Positions 1-4,898 of a stretch of DNA of 7,057 bases are shown piece after piece. Source of the DNA: an archaeon. GTDB lineage: Archaea > Hydrothermarchaeota > Hydrothermarchaeia > Hydrothermarchaeales > JALUUU01. The notes beneath the pieces were generated by a model, which saw nothing but the letters and a program-made list of their open reading frames with translations, had not been told where the DNA came from and did not search any database. The stretch lies in contig JALUUU010000212.1 in the NCBI GenBank assembly GCA_027021185.1, positions 1-7,057 of the forward strand. Direction: 5' to 3'. The stretch's first letter is position 1. The number at the start of each line of letters is the position of its first letter. A program made the translations under genes and the position numbers.

Positions 1-851
1 GAGACATTGCTCTGAGCGCTCGTCAACAGCTTAGAGGCCATGAAGAAAGCCATCTTAGGGGTCTTCGCGGGGCCTGTGTAGATTTTCCTGTTCTCCAGTC
101 CCAGCGCCAATCCCTCGCTGAAGAGCAGCCTGAGGTCGTGGTTGACGGAGGCGGGGCGCAGGACAAAGCAGTCCAGGTCATGAATGTGAATTTCTCCCCG
201 CATGTGGGCGTCGGCGAGGTGAAGGGGGAGAGCCTTTAGGAGGGCATATTCCTTGAAGATACTGTCCGCCATGTGGGCGTGGAGCAAGCCAGGGTCTCTG
301 AGGGATGGGTCCTTCCTCTCCCCCGCCTCGATGAGCTCGGCGGCATCGTACACAGGCATACCCAGCCTGGTGTAGTCTGCCCGGGCCTCTTCGAATCCGT
401 GCTCCAGGAGCTTGACGTTCACCACCTCCCTTATCAGGGGGGCGGATACAAAATCCAGCTTCAGCCGCCGGAGCTCGGCCTCGCTCTCCCTGGCTATCAT
501 CTCCGCGAGCTCTCTCGGCAGCCTGGTCTCCATTATCAGGGACCTGGCAATCTTTTTACGGTCGAAGGATTCTATGGTGTTCCGGGAGGTCCTGACGAGC
601 ATGCTGTGGAATCTCTTGTAGCGCTCCGCAGCCTCAGGGTGTTTTTTGTAAAGAATCTCCAGGGTTCTCTCCTGAATCTCTTTGGTGGATATCCCGTCGT
701 AGATAGCCCTGGAGAGCTCCATGGCCACTTCGGCCGCTGTGTAGAGCTCTATACCAGCCTCTATGCACTGCTGGGTTATGACATTAGGGTCGAAAATTTC
801 GATATCCCCGGAGGTCTTAACAACCCTTATCCCGGACTGGGGCGCCGCCAT
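1..851 (-). CDS. nrdD: Anaerobic (class III) ribonucleoside-triphosphate reductase, N-terminal part; runs off the window edge
   Basis: Class III reductases make dNTPs without oxygen using a glycyl radical installed by the radical-SAM activase NrdG. Only the first 283 codons are here; the barrel core, zinc-binding cysteines and glycyl-radical site lie beyond the edge. Residues about 9-81 look like an ATP-cone (FD at 20-21, a KEIQERTLEIL helix, Y78). Residues about 86-165 look like a second cone (SFDRKKIARSL, then LIREVVNVKLLEHG). The catalytic domain then starts with HAHMADSIFKEY (191-202) and the family motif GEIHIHDLD (219-227). The last residues, AQSNV, fit the start of a conserved segment of the barrel. 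The ATG at 851 has GGAGGT only 3 nt upstream, tight but the only good start. It is codirectional with nrdJ-cobO but separated by 197 bp, so it probably has its own promoter. Identity is secure; the radical site cannot be checked. Confidence 0.93.
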   Translation of the reverse strand, partial: MAAPQSGIRVVKTSGDIEIFDPNVITQQCIEAGIELYTAAEVAMELSRAIYDGISTKEIQERTLEILYKKHPEAAERYKRFHSMLVRTSRNTIESFDRKKIARSLIMETRLPRELAEMIARESEAELRRLKLDFVSAPLIREVVNVKLLEHGFEEARADYTRLGMPVYDAAELIEAGERKDPSLRDPGLLHAHMADSIFKEYALLKALPLHLADAHMRGEIHIHDLDCFVLRPASVNHDLRLLFSEGLALGLENRKIYTGPAKTPKMAFFMASKLLTSAQSNV

Positions 852-874
852 CTTACCTCCCACGAAATTAGCTT

Positions 875-912
875 AGATTTTCTAACATTTACCCAAGTAA
901 CAATTAGAATCT
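875..912 (-). promoter_or_regulatory. Nested inverted repeat just upstream of nrdD (5'-UTR hairpin or operator)
   Basis: On the nrdD sense strand the arms are AGATT, CTAA, TTAC, loop TTGG, then GTAA, TTAG, AATCT. They are separated by a symmetric 3x3 internal loop (TTG/ATG) and a 2-nt AA bulge, giving 13 possible pairs in 38 nt. It ends about 24 nt before the ATG and sits at or just after the expected transcription start, so it could be an RNA hairpin in the leader or a DNA operator. The region is AT-rich, so some symmetry is expected by chance. Confidence 0.4.
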
Positions 913-927
913 TAGTGCATTTATTCT

Positions 928-940
928 TTTAAATATTTTT
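928..940 (-). promoter_or_regulatory. Candidate nrdD TATA element
   Basis: The minus strand reads AAAAATATTTAAA, an archaeal TATA-like stretch preceded by TTCG. It would place transcription start near 908 and give a leader of roughly 55 nt containing the GGAGGT site. The whole 920-986 stretch is AT-rich and another candidate (TTAATTATTC, near 976-986) cannot be excluded. Confidence 0.4.
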
Positions 941-984
941 CGAAGTGATTTTATTAAGAATTTCAGAGGAATTTAATAGAATAA

Positions 985-1040
985 TTAACTGCTGCGCATT
1001 GCTGGGTTCGCATATGGCCTGAGCAGTTAAAAAGATTAAC
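985..1040 (-). terminator. Candidate 3' end of the nrdJ-cobO transcript: T-tract plus 9-bp inverted repeat
   Basis: Nine bases after the cobO stop the minus strand reads GTTAATCTTTTTAAC, a T-tract typical of archaeal termination. It is followed by an exact 9-bp inverted repeat, TTAACTGCT (1030-1022) and AGCAGTTAA (993-985), with a 28-nt loop. The repeat leads into an AT-rich run that also serves the nrdD promoter region. No cobalamin-riboswitch core is visible. It could equally be a regulator site for nrdD. Confidence 0.4.
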
Positions 1041-1048
1041 CCCCGAAG

Positions 1049-1573
1049 CTAGTACTCTATGCCTTTTCTCGCGGGAACGCCCTTGGCCATGGGATGCTTG
1101 CCCTCATGCATCTCCGTAACAAGGTCGGCCCTGTCCAGTAATTCCTTGGGAGCGCGCCTGCCTGTCAGCACCACGGTGGTTTCAGGGGGGGCCTCATCCA
1201 GGAGCTTAAGCACGTCCTCAACTTTCACGAGGCCGAAGGCAGCGGCCAGGTTGACCTCGTCCAGGATGAGGAGCCGGGGCTTTTTCTTCAGCTGTTTCCT
1301 GGCGAACCGGAGAGCCTTCCGGGCCCGCTCAACGTCCTCGGGGGATGGGTTGTAAAGGTCCACGAAGCCCCGCCTGCCGAACTGGTAGATCTCGTAGTCA
1401 GGCCCAAGCCTCTCCCGGATCTTGTACTCCCCGATGTTTTTACGCCCCTTCATGAACTGGACCACTATCACCTTGTAGCCGTGTCCCAGGGCTCGCAGGG
1501 CAAGCCCCAGGGCGTTGGTCGTTTTTCCCTCCCCCTCTCCGGTGTAGAGGTATACGAGGCCGCGTCTCTTCAA
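1049..1573 (-). CDS. cobO: ATP:cob(I)alamin adenosyltransferase (CobA/CobO/BtuR family)
   Basis: Transfers the adenosyl group of ATP to cob(I)alamin, giving adenosylcobalamin, the cofactor of the upstream NrdJ. It is 174 residues, near the usual family length. The family's variant P-loop TGEGEGKTT is at 11-19, a Walker-B-like LLILDEVN at about 101-108, and the diagnostic C-terminal series TGRRAP (137-142), ADLVTEM (149-155), KHPMAKG (159-165), ARKGIEY at the end. Start choice: a GTG at 1582 is only 1 nt from GGAGG, too close, whereas a TTG at 1573 lies 10 nt beyond it and forms a TTGA overlap with the nrdJ stop, so I chose TTG. The GTG would add three residues. The ribosome site is encoded inside the nrdJ tail and can fold into a hairpin, suggesting translation coupled to nrdJ. 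A cytoplasmic enzyme; identity is secure. Confidence 0.94.
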   Translation of the reverse strand: MKRRGLVYLYTGEGEGKTTNALGLALRALGHGYKVIVVQFMKGRKNIGEYKIRERLGPDYEIYQFGRRGFVDLYNPSPEDVERARKALRFARKQLKKKPRLLILDEVNLAAAFGLVKVEDVLKLLDEAPPETTVVLTGRRAPKELLDRADLVTEMHEGKHPMAKGVPARKGIEY

Positions 1574-3690
1574 AGCGGGCACACCTCCCCTGAGGCGGGG
1601 GGACAGGTCCCCTCAGCCCCTTCACCCGCAGCCTCGGAGACAGGGCCTATATAGAGCACCTGCCGAGGCTTGCTTCCGTACCTGTATATGGTTATGCCTT
1701 TGCACTTCAGCTTGTATGCGAGCAGGAAGATCTTCTTCACGTCCCTCAGGGAGGCGTCGTTGGGCAGGTTAACGGTTTTGGAGACGGCGCTGTCCACGTG
1801 GCGCTGGAAGGCCGCCTGCATTTTAACGTGCATCTCGGGAGGGATCTCCAGGGCGGTGACGAAGACTCTTTTAACGTCCTCCGGGATCTCCCTTATCCCC
1901 TGTATCGAGCCCACCCTCGCGATCCTCCGTAGGAGGCCTCTGCTGTAGAAACCCCTCTCCCTGGCTATCCTCTCGAAGACAGGGTTAACCTCGAGGAGCC
2001 TCGTGCCCCCCATGACGCTCCTGTAGAAAGAAACAGCGAATATGGGCTCGATGCCGCTGCTCGTTCCTGCGATGATGCTCAGGGTCCCCGTGGGGGCGAT
2101 GGTTGTTACCGAGGCGTTTCTGACTTCTATTCCCTGGTGGTCCCATACGCTTCCCTCGTAGTTGGGGAAGACCCCTCTTTCCCCTGCAAGCTCAGCCGAT
2201 GCCTCTCTGGCTGTCTTGCTGATGAAGCCCATTATCTCCTCGGCCTTCTTCAGGGCCCTCCTGGAGTCGTAGGGGATGCCGAGCTCGAGGAGGGCGTAGG
2301 CGAAGCCCATAACCCCTAGGCCTATTTTCCTGTTTCCCTTGGTGACCTCCTCGATCTGCCTCAGGGGGAACTTGTTGGCGTCTATGACGTTGTCCAGGAA
2401 ATGAACCGCCGTTTTAACGGTTCTCCCGAGTTTTTCATAGTCTATCTGTGCCTCCCCGCCCTCCCTCTTGATCATCTTGGCCAGGTTTATGCTCCCCAGA
2501 TTGCAGGACTCATAGGGGAGCAGGGGCTGCTCGGCGCAGGGATTAGTGCTCTCTATCTCCCCGAGGTGGGGCGTGGGGTTGTGCCTGTTTATCTCGTCTA
2601 TGAATATGAGGCCCGGGTCGCCTGTGCGCCAGGCAGACACTACTATGAGGTCAAAGACGTCCCTGGCTCTGAGCCTCTTCACAACCTCACCGTTACGGGG
2701 ATTTACGAGGGGGTATTCGTCGTCTTTCTTCACGGCCTCCATGAAGGCGTCTGTGACGGCGACGCTCACGTTGAAATTTGTTAGCAATCCTTCCTCTCCC
2801 TTTGCGGGGATGAACTCCAGGATGTCCGGGTGATCCACCCGCAGTATGCCCATATTGGCACCCCTGCGCTTCCCCCCCTGCTTTATTATCTCCGTGGCCA
2901 TGTCGAAGGCGCGCATGAAGGATAGGGGGCCTGAGGCGACGCCCATGGTGGACTTGACCACGTCCCCCTTGGGGCGGATCCTTGAGAATGAGAAACCTGT
3001 TCCGCCGCCGCTTTGATGGATGAGGGCCATGTATTTCAGGGCGTTGAAGATGCTCTCCACGCTGTCCTCTATGGGCAGCACGAAACAGGCGCTGAGCTGT
3101 CCGACGGGGGTGCCAGCGTTCATCAGGGTGGGGGAGTTGGGGAGAAACTCCAGGTCAGCCATGACGCTATAAAACTCCTCCTCCAGGGCGCCTACATCAC
3201 TTTCTGGGCGGTACTTCCTATCCACGGCGGCTATGGCCCTGGCGACTCGCCTGAACATGCCTGAGGGGGTCTCTATTATGTTGAAGTTCTCGTCCCTGAG
3301 GAGGTATCGTCTTTCAAGGACCTTTATGGCGTTTATCCCGAGCTTTAAGTCGTCAATGACCCCGAAGAACTCCTTCGCCTCTCTGAGTTCAGCCCTTTTC
3401 TGGCGATACAGTATAAAGGCCTTAGCGGTCTTGGCGTAGCCGTGTTTAATAAGGACCTCCTCCACCAGGTCCTGGACGTCCTCAACTTTCGGGATCCCCT
3501 TTATCCTGGCCTCCACAAGCGTCACAACTTCCTCGGCGAGCTTGGAGGCGTTTTTCCCGTCCTCCTCCCCTGTCGCGTTGAAGGCTTTCTCGATGGCCCT
3601 GACTATCTTGCCTGGATCAAAATCCACGATTCTTCCGTCACGTTTCCGAATCTTTGAAACGCGGCCAGACCTGGGCTTCTCGGACCTCAT
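1570..3690 (-). CDS. nrdJ: Adenosylcobalamin-dependent (class II) ribonucleotide reductase
   Basis: Reduces ribonucleotides to deoxyribonucleotides with a thiyl radical generated by adenosylcobalamin, independent of oxygen. It is 706 residues from the start chosen here. In order: ATP-cone at about 11-105 (KIRKRDGRIVDFD onward); N-terminal active-site cysteine C202 in QLSACFVLP; HQSGGGTGFSFS (225-236); RRGANMG (275-281); catalytic NPCAE at 383-387 (N383, thiyl C385, E387); C396 in LPYESCNLGSINL, as in Thermotoga-type NrdJ; APTGTLS loop (532-538); C-terminal tail with C695 and C704. Start: an ATG at 3720 is 30 bases upstream in frame but has no ribosome site and lies upstream of the start predicted from the TATA box. 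The ATG at 3690 has GGAGG 5 nt away. The gene overlaps cobO (TTGA), which supplies its cofactor. No intein or frameshift seen. Confidence 0.95.
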   Translation of the reverse strand: MRSEKPRSGRVSKIRKRDGRIVDFDPGKIVRAIEKAFNATGEEDGKNASKLAEEVVTLVEARIKGIPKVEDVQDLVEEVLIKHGYAKTAKAFILYRQKRAELREAKEFFGVIDDLKLGINAIKVLERRYLLRDENFNIIETPSGMFRRVARAIAAVDRKYRPESDVGALEEEFYSVMADLEFLPNSPTLMNAGTPVGQLSACFVLPIEDSVESIFNALKYMALIHQSGGGTGFSFSRIRPKGDVVKSTMGVASGPLSFMRAFDMATEIIKQGGKRRGANMGILRVDHPDILEFIPAKGEEGLLTNFNVSVAVTDAFMEAVKKDDEYPLVNPRNGEVVKRLRARDVFDLIVVSAWRTGDPGLIFIDEINRHNPTPHLGEIESTNPCAEQPLLPYESCNLGSINLAKMIKREGGEAQIDYEKLGRTVKTAVHFLDNVIDANKFPLRQIEEVTKGNRKIGLGVMGFAYALLELGIPYDSRRALKKAEEIMGFISKTAREASAELAGERGVFPNYEGSVWDHQGIEVRNASVTTIAPTGTLSIIAGTSSGIEPIFAVSFYRSVMGGTRLLEVNPVFERIARERGFYSRGLLRRIARVGSIQGIREIPEDVKRVFVTALEIPPEMHVKMQAAFQRHVDSAVSKTVNLPNDASLRDVKKIFLLAYKLKCKGITIYRYGSKPRQVLYIGPVSEAAGEGAEGTCPPASGEVCPL
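1583..1608 (-). promoter_or_regulatory. Hairpin able to mask the cobO ribosome-binding site
   Basis: On the mRNA strand, ACCT-(GT bulge)-CCCC pairs with GGGG-AGGT across an 8-nt loop. The 3' arm contains the GGAGG of cobO (1588-1584). The hairpin lies wholly inside the last codons of nrdJ, so ribosomes finishing nrdJ would melt it. The pairing is read directly; the regulatory role is inferred. Confidence 0.5.
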
Positions 3691-3694
3691 TCTG

Positions 3695-3700
3695 CCCTCC
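3695..3700 (-). promoter_or_regulatory. Ribosome-binding site deciding the nrdJ start
   Basis: GGAGGG on the minus strand, with its GGAGG core 5 nt before the ATG at 3690. The in-frame ATG at 3720 is preceded only by TCCGGG. This supports the shorter protein. Confidence 0.65.
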
Positions 3701-3726
3701 CTATGGATTCTATTAGCCATCCCGGA

Positions 3727-3741
3727 CTATATTAACTTTTT
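3727..3741 (-). promoter_or_regulatory. nrdJ promoter (BRE/TATA)
   Basis: The minus strand reads AAAAAG followed by TTAATATAG, a purine-rich BRE-like stretch and a TATA-like box. With the usual archaeal spacing of about 25 bp, transcription would begin near 3706. That gives a leader of about 16 nt before the ATG at 3690 and excludes the ATG at 3720. Confidence 0.5.
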
Positions 3742-3761
3742 CTCAAAGCCAAAACAGCAAT

Positions 3762-3785
3762 GGTTCGATAGTCTAACTATTAACC
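3762..3785. promoter_or_regulatory. Imperfect palindrome between the nrdJ and Lrp-type promoters (candidate operator)
   Basis: GGTT and ATAG on the left match CTAT and AACC on the right, around a centre near 3774. The two half-pairs are offset by one base. It lies about 27 bp upstream of the nrdJ TATA box and 17 bp upstream of the regulator's TATA box, where an Lrp-type dimer could act on both. Binding is inferred only. Confidence 0.35.
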
Positions 3786-3799
3786 CGGAGATATTCAAT

Positions 3800-3812
3800 A
3801 ATTATATATTTA
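3800..3812 (+). promoter_or_regulatory. Promoter of the Lrp-type regulator
   Basis: AATTATATATTTA is a strong archaeal TATA box. With about 25 bp spacing the start of transcription is near 3831, giving an mRNA with a leader of only about 5 nt before the ATG at 3836. Confidence 0.55.
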
Positions 3813-3835
3813 GGGGCCTCAGAGAGAGATAAAGG

Positions 3836-4273
3836 ATGGACGAAACCGATAAAAAAATCCTGGAGGTTCTTCAGAAAAACTCCCGCACTCCTTATCGCGA
3901 CATCGCCAGGCACGCCAAAATAAGCGACGTGGCCGTCCATAAGCGAATAAAAAAATTGAGCAAAACAATTAAGGCCTTCACGGTCCTGGTTGATCAGCGG
4001 GAGTACGAGAAAAACATAACCGCCATAGTGGCGATGACGTGCGATGCCGGCAGGACCCAGGAGATCGCCCGGGAGCTGGGTAAACTGGAGGACGTTACAG
4101 AGGTATACACGACCCTGGGGGAGCATGACATTATCGCTAAGATCCGAACCAAGGACCTGGATTCTCTTAAAAACCTGGTGGAGAGGGATATGATACGGAT
4201 CGGGGGCATAAACGAGATCAGGACCAGCATAGTCTTTGACTGCATCAAAGAAAAGGTCAACCTGGTCATGTAG
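3836..4273 (+). CDS. Lrp/AsnC-family transcriptional regulator
   Basis: A 145-residue DNA-binding protein of the archaeal feast/famine type. Residues 1-45 form the AsnC helix-turn-helix: MDETDKKILEVLQKNSRTPY, then DIARHAKISDVAVHKRIKKL (22-41) with the recognition helix at about 31-40. Residues about 60-140 are the ligand-binding RAM domain, with the conserved GxxD as GEHD (95-98). The linker after the helix-turn-helix (KKLSKTIKAFTV) is two or three residues shorter than in many Lrp proteins, which usually read LEEEGVIKGFTV. The TATA box implies a nearly leaderless mRNA; GG just before the ATG is not a full ribosome site. It is divergent from nrdJ with 145 bp between the start codons, so autoregulation and control of the nrdJ-cobO unit are natural guesses, but ligand and targets are unknown. 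Confidence 0.92.
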   Translation: MDETDKKILEVLQKNSRTPYRDIARHAKISDVAVHKRIKKLSKTIKAFTVLVDQREYEKNITAIVAMTCDAGRTQEIARELGKLEDVTEVYTTLGEHDIIAKIRTKDLDSLKNLVERDMIRIGGINEIRTSIVFDCIKEKVNLVM

Positions 4274-4334
4274 GTGAGCAGTCCCCTCCACAGAAACCGT
4301 CATCTCTCCCTTATTCTCGATAACCCGGTGGCTA

Positions 4335-4388
4335 GGGGGGGGTTGATGAGGGGTCCGCGGCCCCTCGGAGGCGGGCCCCGGGGGGAGG
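4335..4388. other. GC-rich, G-tract spacer between the regulator and the FKBP gene
   Basis: The 163-bp gap 4274-4436 has no gene or T-tract terminator that I can see. It contains G8 (4335-4342), a perfect 6-bp hairpin GAGGGG...CCCCTC (4348-4353 and 4361-4366, 7-nt loop), the palindrome GGGCCCC (4373-4379) and G6 (4380-4385). The island stops abruptly at the AT-rich FKBP promoter. It may hold the 3' end of the regulator mRNA, but the function is not known. Confidence 0.45.
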
Positions 4389-4402
4389 AAAGATTTAAGT
4401 AT
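4387..4402 (+). promoter_or_regulatory. Promoter of the FKBP gene
   Basis: GGAAAG followed by ATTTAAGTAT is a BRE plus TATA-like box. The predicted start is near 4422, just at the AAGGAG ribosome site (4422-4427), which stands 9 nt before the ATG at 4437. Confidence 0.5.
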
Positions 4403-4436
4403 GCCTTGGTAGACTCTCCCCAAGGAGTAATTAAAA

Positions 4437-4898
4437 ATGAAGGTAGAAAAAAACGACACTGTTTTAGTGAACTACACCGGGAAATTTGAGAACGGAGAGA
4501 TCTTTGACACCTCGTATGAGGAGAAAGCCAAGGAAGCAGGGATCTTCGTTCCTGGTAGAGACTACAGCCCCCTGGAGATAAAGGTAGGGGCTGCTCAGGT
4601 GATAAAGGGATTCGACGATGCTCTAGTGGGTATGGAAGTCGGGGAGGAAAAAGAGATAAAAATAGGGCCAGAGGACGCCTACGGCGATAGAAGACCTGAA
4701 TTGGTCCAGAGCCTTCCTAAGGAGCTTTTCCTTCAGAATAACATCACCCCAGAAGAAGGCATGAGGTTGAACACCAGCCAGGGAATAGCCGAGATAGTTA
4801 AGGTTAGCGGGGACGACGTAACCCTGGATTTTAACCATCCCCTCGCTGGTAAGACTATCTGCTTCGAGATAAAAGTCGAAGACCTTAAAAAGGCCTAG
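4437..4898 (+). CDS. FKBP-type peptidyl-prolyl cis-trans isomerase with flap insert (SlyD-like)
   Basis: Cytoplasmic folding helper that isomerises X-Pro bonds and probably acts as a chaperone through its insert domain. It is 153 residues, the usual size of archaeal short FKBPs. The split FKBP domain spans about 1-86 and 132-153. Expected pocket residues are present: Y13 (VNYTG), F23-D24 (IFDTS), V55-I56 (QVIKGFD), Y82 (AYGDR) and F143 near the end. The floor tryptophan of FKBP12 is F59 here. The insert-in-flap domain is about 87-131. A segment at about 26-44 (EEKAKEAGIFVPGRDYSPL) is the family's extra loop. There is no signal peptide and no His-rich metal tail as in bacterial SlyD. The ATG has AAGGAG 9 nt upstream. 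Its TAG stop overlaps the stop of the convergent AAA gene. Confidence 0.93.
   Translation: MKVEKNDTVLVNYTGKFENGEIFDTSYEEKAKEAGIFVPGRDYSPLEIKVGAAQVIKGFDDALVGMEVGEEKEIKIGPEDAYGDRRPELVQSLPKELFLQNNITPEEGMRLNTSQGIAEIVKVSGDDVTLDFNHPLAGKTICFEIKVEDLKKA

Noticed and set aside
273..932. Long plus-strand open frame opposite nrdD
   Set aside because: It is the antisense shadow of nrdD, whose minus-strand frame carries clear family motifs.
985..1048. Cobalamin riboswitch between cobO and nrdD
   Set aside because: No B12-box-like core is visible, the stretch is too short, and the downstream gene (class III nrdD) is not B12 dependent.
3721..3797. Direct repeat CCCGGA with a following A/T-rich stretch (3721-3726 and 3784-3789)
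   Set aside because: Only six bases match exactly and the flanks need a gap; too short to support.
4343..4350. TTGATGA resembling a C box of a C/D guide RNA
   Set aside because: The first base does not fit RTGATGA and no CTGA D box follows at a usable distance.
3773..4459. 228-residue minus-strand open frame opposite the Lrp-type gene
   Set aside because: It covers the regulator antisense and its upstream region with no recognisable motif; the plus-strand frame is a clear Lrp/AsnC protein.
4274..4489. Small plus-strand open frame starting just after the regulator
   Set aside because: It crosses the GC-rich spacer and the FKBP promoter and start in another frame, has low-complexity Gly/Arg/Pro composition and lacks a ribosome site.
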